Shown one piece after another: positions 23,410 to 35,000 of a DNA stretch of 64,000 bases; position 1 is the stretch's first letter, and every line of letters begins with the position of its first letter. Under the pieces are notes generated by a model that was given only the letters and a program-made list of their open reading frames with translations, ran no database searches and was not told the DNA's origin. Made by a program: the position numbers and the translations under genes. Location: NCBI GenBank assembly GCA_021464245.1, contig JADCRB010000016.1, positions 2,119,352-2,183,351 of the forward strand, read 5' to 3'. Source of the DNA: Carallia brachiata (taxonomy: Eukaryota; Streptophyta; Magnoliopsida; Malpighiales; Rhizophoraceae).

Positions 23410-23414
23410 AGTTC

Positions 23415-24059
23415 TTATCTCCGAGAGATTGCAATAGATGAAAGCATGCCAATCTTAAAATTGGTTATCTCTTCCTCAAGCCTTGTCGGATGTCTTGCGG
23501 TAAGATCATGATGGCCTTGACAAAGCAATATGTTTCTCAAGGGAGGTATGAACAACGTTATGCCACATGTGTTACACAATTAAGAATCTGTGTATTCAAA
23601 ACCCAAAGAAGCAGAACCCATGGAAGCAATCGTAGTGCAAGCAAAGGCTAGCTGATTCAAAATCTAGCAATTAAATTAGAACATTGCGCTTGGACTGAGG
23701 GATGGCTGGAGTTGGAGGAACCAGTAAATCATGGGAATACATTACTGACAATAATCTGGAGTTTCTCAGAGACCAGATTTGATTGCAGTGAAATGATTGG
23801 TGGAAGCAACCTTTATAAAAGACAACTGCAATATGCAAATATCTAATCTTATTGATCAACAAGCATCTAATCTTATTATCTGATCAACAAGCTGCCATTA
23901 CCTGAGAAGCAAATCTACATAACATCAGCAAATTGAGGGACTAAATCACATAACCTTATCCAAATAAGTGAATAAACACAATAGCCATTAAAGTCAAGAA
24001 GATAATCTAAATCTTGCCTTCCACTGTGGTGGCAATAAAAAGGGTCATCAACGTTAATT
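23415..24059. other. Spacer after TRIM, unit 2
   Basis: Contains minus-strand open stretches (near 23671-23862, with VPPTPAIPQSKRNVLI) that may be further exons of the unidentified relic. No + strand gene. Confidence 0.4.
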
Positions 24060-24990
24060 TGATCAACTTATTATGCAGACTTGGTGTGTCATATCACTTC
24101 GTGGATGAAATTGAAGTGCAGTTGAATCATATATTTCATTCTCTTCCTCATATACTCCGCAACAACGATTATGGTCTACACACTACAGCCCTTCTATTTC
24201 GAGTTCTGATACAACATGGATACAAGACGTCTTGCGGTGAGAGACCACACATGCAAATTTTATTATTCTCCTCTGTGGCTACTGGCCAGCCCATTGTATT
24301 GTGTGAGGGCGTAATTTTTTTTAATAGAATTATTAGATATCGCTCTTATTTTTCATTTAATCGACCAACAAAATTTTTAAAAAAATAGGAAAAAAAATTA
24401 TCTTCATGTTTTCTTTTTCTTAGTTTCAAGATATGTCTTTGACTACATTAAAATAATATTTTAGCTAGTCTTTAAAAGTTAATTTTAAGCAGGGAAAAGC
24501 GGAAATTCAACATTTACAAGAACCTGAATTATTGCATGATATAACATTTAGTGACTAAGACTAAAACTGAATATATAAGCCTAATTATATCCTAGTGACC
24601 ACCAAACATAAATTTGAGGTAAGATCTCGCTTCCCTCTTCCAATCCAACTAGACCAAATTTTAGAATTTAACTATTAACATTAATTTTATTCAAAATATA
24701 TCATATATAATTACTAATTTTTCCACAACTAAGATATTAATATATCTACTATTAAATAACATTACAAATTCCGTTTTAACTAGTTGAATCTGTGAACCGT
24801 TGACCTTTTTTTTTTAACCATTATGACAACATTGCAATGTGCATAAGCACTTGATCAGGCATTACATCAAGGGCCGAATATTCAACAAAATTTATTCATG
24901 TATATATACATATATGATGGTTTTTTTTTTTTGTAATTAATCAGATGTGTTCAACAAATTCAAGGAAAGCAATGGAAAATTCAAGGAAAC
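24060..24990 (+). pseudogene. Partial second terpene synthase, unit 2
   Basis: Exon-2 part 24060-24236 is open in this copy ([19 protein letters not shown]) and ends at a donor-like GCG|GTGAG. An intron follows, then exon-3 start at 24945-24990. It lacks the catalytic domain, as in the other units. Confidence 0.8.
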
Positions 24991-26397
24991 ACAGCAAGTT
25001 TATCTCCACTATCTAAGGTATTTAACTCATTTTATCAAAAATTTATAATATAATTTATTAGCTCGGTCCATAAAAAATGATTTTCCAGATATCATGCAGT
25101 AATCATGCATAGCAATACAAAATAATTAAGCAAATAAGATACTTAGCACATTATACAATAATAAAACTACTCCCAAATCAAGAGGTCGGCGCAAGTGAGG
25201 ATCAAGTGGCCTCTAATATCCCTAACTAACCAGATAAATTATAAGGCAAGTTAGTTCCCAATCTCTAAATATAACTTGATTAAAGTTATATAAAAGAAAA
25301 GTACCTATGAAATCTAGGATGTGACGTTACTAACTACTTGAGTTTAGGAATTTGTTTAGGAAGAAGAGTAAGTAAGAAATGCTATAATCTTAGGGTTGGC
25401 AGAATCACCCTTGAAGAGTAACTACTTGAGTAGGAAGCTGACGGCAATATCCCGACTCATCCGCCTTTAGAGATTTGTCTCCTGTCAAACGGCGACTGTC
25501 AGGGAGTTGCCTTTGTTAGAAGTTAATTGTTATTCTAACTTTACTTGTTTTTTCTTGCTTTTAATCTGACGTACCAAAAAAAAATCGCCTTTGTAGGTTT
25601 ATATATTTTATATTCTATCAAAAAAACAGGTTTATATATTTTATGACTTTAAAATCTCGAGGCTGTTCAAAAAATATTATTTTTTATAACTTAACGAGAC
25701 AAAAGCTTAAGAAACACAAGAGAAAAATTGTCTTCTTGGTGAGCTGTAGGTTAACACATGTGACTTGAGTTGGTTTATGAGGAAACCTATGGGAAACATG
25801 TGTGCTTTATTTAACAAGAAGGAGACATGTATGTAGGCTAGCTTCCTATGCTGCCACATAACCTTCCAAAATTCTGAATATCACTGCAACCAAAACTGTT
25901 GCCCAAAACTGGTTCCTTATCATCTTTGCGTAAGCGAAGGCAAGCTTTTATTTATTTTTTTTCTTGATTCAATCGCAAAGGGGCATTCTCCAACATTTTT
26001 TATATGAGTAATAATATGTATAACAAAATCTGTATCATAAAACATTTCAGTTCTCTCTATTATAGAAAGAATTAAATAACATTATTAACATCGTTAAACT
26101 TTAAAAAAATTTTAAAAAAAGTAAATCATATATTTAACAATCAGAATATTTCATCATATAATTTTTGGGATATTTTATCGTTATTTTTTTGTATTGGATT
26201 AGATCACACGTGTCATCAAAGTTTGTACTCTTGTGAATATTTCCAACATTTTTTAACTTATCACTTTGATTACCTAAATTATGGCCACAATGTCTACCTT
26301 CCTTCATAGAACTACTTTTATTATAAGGAGAAGCTCTGCTCCCAATTCTCCAAAAGATCCGTTTGGGAATCAACCATTTACATACTTAGCAAGAATA
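24991..26397. other. Spacer and 2OGD upstream region, unit 2
   Basis: Up to 25694 it matches unit 1; beyond it is the 2OGD upstream region absent from unit 1. It holds a G-box at 26207. An in-frame ATG at 26281 would add 39 residues to the dioxygenase. The same stretch in units 3 and 4 carries an extra base, which argues against that start. Confidence 0.5.
26207..26212 (+). promoter_or_regulatory. G-box/ABRE-like motif upstream of 2OGD copy 2
   Basis: CACGTG within ACACGTGTCA, 191 bases before the chosen ATG. Such motifs bind bZIP and bHLH factors in plants. It is conserved in units 3 and 4; function is inferred. Confidence 0.4.
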
Positions 26398-29300
26398 ATG
26401 GTAGCCACAAGCTCAGGAGAAGTTGAAGTTGATGCATCTTATGAAAGGAAGAACGAACTGAAAGCTTTTGATGACACAAAAACCGGTGTAAAAGGCCTCG
26501 TAGATGCAGGAGTCGTAAAGATCCCACAAATATTTGTCCACGATCACCACAAGATCAATGAAAATGTTGCTCAGGAAGACATTAACTCTAGCATTCCAGT
26601 TATAGACTTGGAAGGCATTGATAAAGATGCAGCTCTCCGCCTTGAGGTCATTGAAAAAGTTGGGGATGCTTGTGAAAAATGGGGTTTTTTTCAAGTGATA
26701 AATCATGGGATTCCAGCAAGTATTTTGGATGGTATAGTTGATGGGGTGTGTAGATTTCATGAACAAGAAGCTGAGGTGAAGAAAGAGTTCTACACAAGAG
26801 ATGAAAGCAGAAAGTTCAAGTATAATACTAACTTTGATTTCTATCAAGCACCAGCTGCTAATTGGAGGGATACATTCTACTGCCTTATGTCTCCTGATCC
26901 ACCAAATCCTCAAGAGTTACCCGAAGTATGCAGGTGTGTATATGTCATTAAAAAAATCGTTTGTGTCCCGATTTTGGGTGTTTTAATTAGTGTCAGAAAT
27001 TGGTCCAGAAGTACTGTATAGTACTGAATAGGACTGGAATCATCTCCAGCCCTGCCTGAAGTGAAATATTTGATAGGAAGGAAAAATCCCAGAAAAGGGT
27101 TAAGTACTACTTATATAAATATAAAGCACCAAAAGTAAGTAGTTCCCAGTCGAAAAGCTATTCATGTTAGCAGTTGAACAAGACCACTAAAACTAGCCAC
27201 TGATATAATCTCCGACTATTGCTACAACTAGTAATTGCTATTAGCCTATGTGTAATTTCGACCAGTATTAGCTTATTCTGCCTTAAGAGTCTACTCAGGA
27301 AACTGGGGAAGGGAAGAGAACCCTTCACTAGAGCTCCATTCAAAGCAACCTAAATTAGATGATGAAACAACATCTTCATCTGATAATTTTTGTAATAAAA
27401 TTGGTAATATTTATTATAACAAGAAATTTCGTTCAGCACAGCAATCAAGATTAGACATGTGCTAGTACTCGTGTCATTATTACAAATCAACAAAAAAAAA
27501 TCTCGTACTTGTAAGCTGATTGGGACGCCTTGTTACAACCTCCTAGTTGCACCTGTTCGTCCTACTAGTTTATTTTATTTTTACAACCTCTTTCCTCCTT
27601 GGAAAAAAAAAAAATCCTTAGACTGATTTCAGTTGTGGGGATTTAAAATTTAGATTGATCTTCATCAACTTGATTTGCAGAGATGTACTGATTGATTACT
27701 TGAAGGAACTGAAGAAGTTTGGATTATGTGTGTTCGAATTGCTGTCGGAAGCTCTTGGTCTTGACCCCAATCACCTTAGAGATATGGGTTGTGCAGAGGG
27801 ACTTTATCTGTCAGGCCATTACTATCCGGCTTGCCCCGAACCAGACTTGACAATGGGGATTAGCAAGCATACTGATAGTGGCTTCATCACAGTTCTTCTA
27901 CAAGATCAGTCTGGTGGGCTTCAAGTTCTGCACGATGATAAGTGGATTGAGGTGACCCCAATTCCTGGAGCTTTGGTAGTAAACCTGGGAGATCTATCAC
28001 AGGTAAGTTTTCTTAATTTTGCTACTATGCATGCAATCCAAGTAGAAGTTTTTTTGAGAAATAAAAAGATAAAAAAAAAGGAACAACTGATTGACATAGA
28101 AAAGGAGAGACCTAAGGTTTTAAATTATGATCGTTGTGGCGATATTGCATATATTTTGGCTAAGGGGCGCAATTAGAGTTAGTTGGGATTTTAAACTTAC
28201 GTGGAAAAGTTTTAGCACCATATGTATTGCCAGTATAAAATGCAATGAATCGTTAATTTAATGTAATATATTGATATTTTGTATAAAAAAAATGAAGTGA
28301 TAAGATATATTTATTTTTATTGTTTTATATTTTATCAATCTGATTATACTAATTTGACAATTAATTATATTTTAACACTTTGTATGGACAATTCATCTGA
28401 TAAAATTGTAGCAATACCAACTCGTGCCCAGAAAGGTGGGACTTAATTATAAACACGCAAACATTCAAATTTGAAAAAAATGCATACGTGTATTCAATAA
28501 AATTCTACATCAGGAAGTTAATGTTTTAAATTATGATCGTTGTGCGATATTGCATATATTGTGGCTAAGGGGCGCAATTAGAGATAGTTGGGATTTAAAA
28601 TTTTGCCAAAATAGGTGATACCTAATTATAAACACGCAATAAAATTTAAAAAAAAAAGATATACGTGTACCCAATAAATTTCTACATTGAGAAAGTGATT
28701 TAGCCGTGTTGGTGCCTCTATGGTTTGTAACCCCCACCTCATCTCTTCCCTTATGATGACTTACCACCTCTTCTACCAACAAAAAAGAAACAAAATTCTG
28801 CATTCAGAGAGTAACAGTTAAAAATAATAGAATATCCCGATCGCAAATTGTTTGTACAATGTCCTCTCAAATCCATAAGCACCTTGTACATTCTTGTTCA
28901 CCCCGATTGCTTATCCAGCAATTTTACTTTCCTTTTACGAGTACAAGCCCACGAAAAAATGATTAAAACAAAAAATAGAACGTGCAAAGCATTGGCTTTA
29001 TCTTGTTTCCTAAACAAGTCATGGAAGGCATACTTGATCATAAATGATCATAATTGTTAGAATCGTAATCTAAATCGTAAATCTCTCGATCTTACGATAG
29101 CAATCTCAAAGTTTTCTAAGGATCTGGATTGCATAAAACTTATTTTTGGTAGGATCAAATAGAATTGCGCTTAGAAATTGTAAGTTGCATAGAATCGTCT
29201 AGGATCCTAGCTAAATTGGTAGGAGTGTAAAGTTATAAAATTCAATTTGTTTTCTTTTATTTTAAAAATAGTTTTAAGTAATTAATTTATTAGAAAATTC

Positions 29301-29717
29301 CCATTTATTATTATTTGGTCTCATTAAAAAATGAAATCATTTATAATTCCATTTATTTTTTTCTATTTATATATACTTACTTGCTTCACCCTTTTTTAAT
29401 TCAATCTGGAACTTTGTTGGTTCATCATCACTTGATTCCAATATATCTGTTCACTTGCAGCTGATTACCAACGACAAGTTCAAGAGCGTTTATCACAGGG
29501 TAGTTGTAAAAAATGTGGGTACAAGAATCTCAGTTTCTTGCAATTTCAGGACACATTTCCCAAGGGCAGCTCCTCCAGAGTCTATGGACCAATTAAGGAA
29601 TTGTTGAAGGAAGAAAACCCCCCACTTTACAGGGAAACAACCATTGAAGATTACATCACACACTACTGCTCAAAAGGGCTTGATGGGAGTGCTGGACTTG
29701 ACCATTTCAGGCTGTGA
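26398..29717 (+). pseudogene. 2-oxoglutarate/Fe(II) dioxygenase (ACC-oxidase-homolog clade), copy 2, one frameshift
   Basis: Plant soluble oxidases of this type (DOXC) use Fe(II), 2-oxoglutarate and oxygen to hydroxylate or desaturate small metabolites. Three exons: 26398-26933, 27681-28002 and 29461-29717. The start MVATSSGEVEVDASYERK and the following AFDDTKTGVKGLVDAG are typical of the clade. The DIOX_N domain (IPVIDLEGID, WGFFQVINHGIP) is in exon 1. Iron ligands are H242 and D244 (SKHTDSGF, exon 2) and H298 (SVYHRVV, exon 3), with 2OG-binding R308-x-S310. The full form would be 371 residues. One missing base near 29561 (unit 3 has one base more here) shifts the frame after the catalytic motifs, giving TGA at 29605. 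It is the best preserved copy. The substrate cannot be told, and it is not ACC oxidase itself. Confidence 0.88.
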
Positions 29718-30158
29718 AAATGTCCCCCAGATGGATGATTGATTTTTCACTTTGCTTCGGAATAAAAAACAAACAATGTTCAGCAATGGTTGCTATCCAA
29801 ATAAACGGCTGCTGCTCGAGGTTTGCAAGTGAAAGAAACTTCTTGCTATTCCGGGTGTGCAATTTTGCGTCATTGATTTTGTGTTTGAATAAATTGATTT
29901 GTGTGTTTGCAAGGAAACTAATAAATAACTATATTTCTATCGTGGAAGGATTACGCCGCACCAAGTCCACTGACAATCCAGATTACTATGTGTGTCTCTT
30001 TTTTTTTTTTTAAAATCTAATAATTTAGGACCGTTTGGAAGAATGCGAGATTTCAGTTTTTTATTTTTATTTTTATTTTTTGTTTTTATTTTGCTGTTTG
30101 CTGAATTTTTGTATTTATTACTGTTAATTTTTATTTTTTTCTATAAAAATAAAAAAAT
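29718..30158. other. 2OGD 3' region, unit 2
   Basis: Has several AATAAA-like polyadenylation signals (near 29761 and 29887), then T-rich sequence leading into the purine tract. No gene. Confidence 0.5.
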
Positions 30159-30970
30159 AGATAGAAAAAGGATAGTGAAAGAAATGGTAAAGAGTATAAA
30201 TATAGAGAGAAAAATTGGAGAGGAGAGAGAGAGAGAGAGTGTGTGGGAGAGAATGAGCATAGAGAATGGTAGAGAGAGGGAAAGAGAGAAGAAAGAGAAT
30301 GAGTAGAGAGAATGACAGAAAGAGAAAGGGTAGAGAAAGAATGAGTAAACAGAATAATAGAGAGAGAAAAATAAGAGAGATGGTAGAGAGAGAATGAGTG
30401 GAGAAAATGACAGAAAAAGGAAAGAGAAAGAGGATAGGAAAAAACGAGTAAAGAGAATGATAGAGAGAGAAAAATGAGATAGAGAGACGGTAGAGAGAGA
30501 ATGTGTAGAGAGAGAAAAAGGTTAAAGAAAGGGTAGAGAGATAATAGTAGAGCGAGAAAAAGGAGAGAGAAAGTGGATAGACAGAAAGGAGAGAGAATTT
30601 GGGCAGACAGAGAATGATAGAAAGAAAATAGAGAGAGAGAACGAGTAGAGAGAATGATAGAGTAGGAAAAAGAAGAGAGAATGGTAAAAAGAGAAAAATG
30701 TGAGAGAGAGCGAGTATAGGGATAATGGTTGATGGAGAAAAAGGAGAGAGAGAGAGAGTGGGTAGCGGAGAATTAGTAGGGAGAATGGTAGAAAGAGAAA
30801 AATGAGAAAGATAGTAGAGAAAGAATGAGTAGAAAGAGAAAATAGAGAGAGAATGAGTAGAGAGAGAATGAGTAGTGAGAGAAAAAATATAGAGGGATAG
30901 AGAGAGGATGAGTAAAGAGATATATAGTAAAGATGGTGGATAAAGAGAGAAAAAATTGTGAGAGAAAGTA
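30159..30970 (+). repeat. Homopurine GA-rich tract, unit 2
   Basis: About 0.8 kb almost entirely of A and G on the + strand. It is built from irregular repeats such as AGAGAGAATGAGTAGAG and AATGATAGAGAGAG, with sparse T. It is flanked by T-rich (left) and A-rich (right) arms. Apparent open frames across it are composition effects. Confidence 0.85.
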
Positions 30971-31160
30971 TAGAAAAAAATAAAAAATAAAATCAGAAAG
31001 TTAGTTTTTATTATTAGACATTTTTTTTTCTTTAAAAAACACTTTTAACTTTTCAAAAAAAAGTAGAAAACAAAATTAATACCAAATATATTTTCTATTT
31101 TTTTTGTAAAAAATAAACAGAAAACAAAATCTATTCTAAATAAGACGTAGTCTTTTGATT
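30971..31160. other. A-rich end of unit 2
   Basis: A-rich sequence after the purine tract, ending at the module junction. No gene. Confidence 0.5.
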
Positions 31161-31649
31161 TTTATTTGGAAGGTAAGGAAAACACCAATTTGAAATCAAT
31201 TCCAAATAATATTATACAATGTTATAAGTGTCCCAGTGCTCCCAACTTGTACGATCTTAAAAATGATTAAATATACATGTCTTACCCTGTTTTTACAAAC
31301 GGACACAATGGACCTTAGTATATGGGTGGAGGAAAACACAGAGGAAAGCCTTCTATTTTGTTGCTCTTGAATCTTGGAATAGACTATTACTATTTTGGCA
31401 AGGTTGGCTTGAAAATGTTACCAATGGTGGCAAATGTTTAAACCTGCAATGACTCTCTGCCTGCCAAATTTAGAACCAGAGAGAACAGAGGAGCAATAAC
31501 GGGGAGGTGCGTGAGGCCTGTAGATTGTAATCTTCTCTTTCTCTTCACATTTTCTCATCTAGTTCAAAAGCATTATATACCTTCCATTTTTGTACTTCAT
31601 CCTACCACATCTTCAGAAAACTGTAAATTTCAGGCTAAATAATTCAAGT
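31161..31649 (+). other. Patellin 5' region, unit 3
   Basis: Same as units 1 and 2 with small deletions. No coding signal. Confidence 0.45.
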
Positions 31650-33224
31650 ATGGCAGTTGAAGACAAATCAGAAGAACCCCAGATGGAAAACAAGGATGAT
31701 GAAAATCGAGAACAGGGATCGCAACCATCAAAGGATGTAGGTGAACAGGGCAATGAAACAGATAATACAAAAGATGGAGGAAAGGGAAGTGAAATAAAGG
31801 ATGTAGAGAAGATTGAAAAGAAACAAACTGAGGCAGACACAGAAAGTGGTACATCAGCAAATGGATTAGAAAGGAGTTCTTCATTCGGGAAAGAAAGCAG
31901 CCCTCTCTCTAATTTAAGACAACATGAAGCAAAGGCATTGAGTGAGCTGAAATCCAAGATCGAAGATTCGATCCTTGGAAACAAATTCTTCTCTAAGAAG
32001 AATGAGCAAGGGAATGAAATGTCAGCAGAAAAAGATGGGAAGCAGAATGAGAAGGAAAGACTAAGCAACTAGAGGAAGGGTCTTGTTCATCATCAAGTGG
32101 AGAAGGGAAGGAAAATGAAACTCTTCATAAGTTAGAAGCCAGAGAAAAGGCAATGGCAGCAGTAGAAGGCAAGGGAAAGGAAATAATCATTGATGAACAA
32201 GATAAAAAGCAAGATGTCGGATCGATCACTCCAGCGGATACTCAGAAAGGAGGAGGAAATGTTGACAAGGACCTTGCCTCGTGGGGGGTGCCATTGCTGC
32301 CTAGTAAAGGTGATAGATAACTGATGTTATACTGATGAAGTTCTTGAGGGCCAGAGAGTTCAAAGTTAATGAAAGTTTTGAAATGTTGAGAAGCACCATC
32401 CAATGGAGAAAGGAAAGCAGAATTGATTCCATCATGGATGAAAATTTTCAGGCTGAACTTGGCTCTGCTGCATATATGGAAGGCGATGATCGCGATGGAC
32501 ACCCCGTGTGCAACAACATTTTCGGGGTGCTAGGCAATGATGAGCTGCATGAGGATTTGGGGAAAGAAAATAAGCATGAGAAGCTGGTGAGATGGAGAAT
32601 TCAACTGATGGAGAAGGGTGTCAACAGTCTCGACTTCAATCCAGGCGGTGTGTGCCCAATGCTGCAAATCAATGATCTGAAGAACACTCCTTTACCAACA
32701 AAGAAAGAGCTCCGGCTTGCTACCAGAAAAGCGGTAGAACTTTTTCTAGATAACTATCCTGAATTTGTTGCCAAAAATGTAGGCTGGTCTTTCCCTAACT
32801 TCATTATCATGTTCCTCAATGCTTGCCTTATCTTTGAGAACTCACATCGTTTGTTTTCTAATTTCCAGATTCCTTGTTTAGCACAAGTCTCTAATGTTAA
32901 AAAGTAAGTCTCAGAGGGTCAACTTCTCACATTATGGAATTGAAAAGATCATATGTATGCAGTCTTACATGTTTTTCAGGGTTTTTGTTTTGAAATTGCG
33001 TCTTTTACATTACAATAGAGTAATTTTACTTATTATATCGTAATCTATAATGAAGTGCAGGAAATACACTTGATGATGCACCGTGATTGTTTGTTTCAGG
33101 TCTTCATCAATGTGCCTTTCTGGCATTATGCCTTTAGTGCTATCCTATCACCGTTCCTGACTTAAAGAACCAAGAACAAATTTGTTTATGCTCGGGCTTC
33201 CAAGGTCACAGAAACGTTGCTTAG
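31650..33224 (+). pseudogene. Patellin pseudogene, copy 3
   Basis: Exon 1 31650-32778, exon 2 33100-33224. The N-terminal frame is open to a one-base loss near 32057. Other losses lie near 32316 (GATAGATAACTG) and 32552 (CATGAGGATTTGG). SEC14 motifs are otherwise as in the other copies. The shared TAA is at 33163-33165 and the GOLD domain is absent. Confidence 0.9.
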
Positions 33225-34904
33225 GTAAGATCTTACTTCCTTCCAAGCTTCCATTTTGTAACTGTGTGGGGTGGGTGTGATGCGAAGTATTATGACCACT
33301 AATTGAACTCTGCTGGAGACACATTTCTGGAGAGCAATTTCTAGTCCGGTATGGCGGGCTCAAACGTGAGAATTTAATATCTGTATAAAGACTATTCACA
33401 CAATAACAATAATAATATAATTGAATAAAGATTCAAAATAATTAATTTGACAATAATCTCTATATAAAAATATACAAAAAATTAATAATTATCTATTTGA
33501 TAGGAGTTCTAAAAATTAATAATTGAATCTAATACTCCATTACGACTATATACATAATTATAATGTTAAGAAGAAAGATTCAAAATAATTAATTTGATAA
33601 CAATATTTGTTTAAAAAGTATAAAACATTGATGATTATCTAATTTTATAATGATTTATAGTTATAAAGAAATTTAAATTTGATATAAATACTTTTATATG
33701 AGTAAATTGGATTAAATTTAAATAATAATAATTAGATAAAATTTCAATTAAGTAATGCATTTATCATAATAATATTTTAATTAAATTTATAAAAATTAAA
33801 ATATTAAGATATTAAAAAAGTAAGAAGCTAAACTATAAAAAGGCCTCCAAACCATGCGAGCCAGCTGTTTCAAAGACACAGGACATGTGAAATTGGCACA
33901 TGGTTCGGAGTTTCAGAATCCCAATACGCAGACGACATAGAGGAATGGCAAACATGTGGACGGTATGGAGCACCCCTTTTGCATTTTTTTTATCCCCTGT
34001 TAAGAAGATATTATTGATTTATGCAAGAAAAAAAACGAAAAAGAAAAAAAAGAGCACTCAATTTGTTGGAAGCCTCACCTTTGGCTAGTCTCGAATTCAC
34101 AAATTATCCTTCAGTTATAATTTATAATTAATATGCCCTTCAAAGATTCTTTGAATTGACAACAAAATGTGCTGCGGTGAATGAACATGATCTCCAACAA
34201 TTAATCTTAGGAGGAAAACACAATCCTAACAGTCGAGCTTGATCTTGGCAGGTAAAATGGCACCTATATTTTAACACTCAATCTTGGGGCCGTTATATTA
34301 TGCCTTAAGCATAAAAGATCAATTTTGTAGCTAAAATCTAATCTGAAACTTTTTTACATATAATACCAAATATTTTACACATAAATAAATATTTAAATGC
34401 GTATATGGTGCCCCTCCCCTTCGGTATAATGTACTAAAACGTATGGCATGATATGTTTTGGTTACTTGTAATACTTGTAAGTAAGAAGAATTGTATTCCT
34501 CACGGCCAACATAATATGAAGAGCAAATTCAAGATTGTGTGAGTTAAATATGCACGGTTTTAAGTAGGAGCTTACAGCTCGTGCTGACAATCCAGATTTA
34601 TCTGAATAAAGGGATCTTTCATCATTAAAAAGAAGTATTATACTTTCCAAAATTTTGTGTCAACTTTACTTCTGCTCCTGCCGATATGGAATTTCTGTTG
34701 AAAATTAAGGAGATCTGGAGACAGCATTTTCGTTAAGATTTAAACAATCCTTTTTTTTTTAACATTTTGTTGACCTTAAGGACCATATAATAATAACTAT
34801 ATCTATATATTTTTTGATCAAGACTGTATCTATATATGGAAATGGACCTTTGCATCAACGTGCACACAGTACACACACAGGAAATGGCTGTGGGATATGC
34901 TTTC
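33225..34904. other. AT-rich spacer, unit 3
   Basis: Counterpart of 4820-6510. No gene seen. Confidence 0.6.
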
Positions 34905-34912
34905 TATAAATA
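34905..34912 (+). promoter_or_regulatory. TATA box of terpene synthase copy 3
   Basis: TATAAATA, 96 bases before the ATG, same context as unit 1. Confidence 0.65.
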
Positions 34913-35000
34913 GCCATTCTTTGATCATCAGTGACCATCTTCAAGCATGATACAAACGATTCCAATATTATATTCTCACCAACAATTGTGATTTTGGCAA

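Larger units (their letters stand above)
22595..23414 (-). mobile_element. TRIM-like LTR element (810 bp)
   Basis: Two 330-bp direct repeats with TG...CA ends (22600-22929 and 23080-23409) enclose only 150 bp. The target duplication AGTTC is perfect (22595-22599 and 23410-23414), and units 1, 3 and 4 have the single-copy empty site. On the minus strand TGGTATCA (a tRNA-Met-type primer site) abuts the 23080 LTR and a purine tract GAAGGGGAG abuts the 22929 LTR. It codes for nothing and would depend on another element. Confidence 0.92.
18061..31160 (+). repeat. Tandem module, unit 2 (internally deleted)
   Basis: About 13.1 kb, begins TTTATTTGGAAGG as unit 3 does. Relative to unit 1 it has lost 4565 bp and 1424 bp across the terpene synthase and gained a TRIM element. 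It keeps the best 2OGD copy and the GA tract. Confidence 0.88.

Noticed and set aside
26281..26397. Upstream in-frame ATG giving a 39-residue extension of the 2OGD, possibly a transit peptide
   Set aside because: Members of this clade usually start at the MVATS-like methionine, and units 3 and 4 carry an extra base in this stretch.
30159..30970. CRISPR-like array
   Set aside because: The repeats are irregular purine microsatellite blocks without constant-length repeats and unique spacers, and this is a plant genome.
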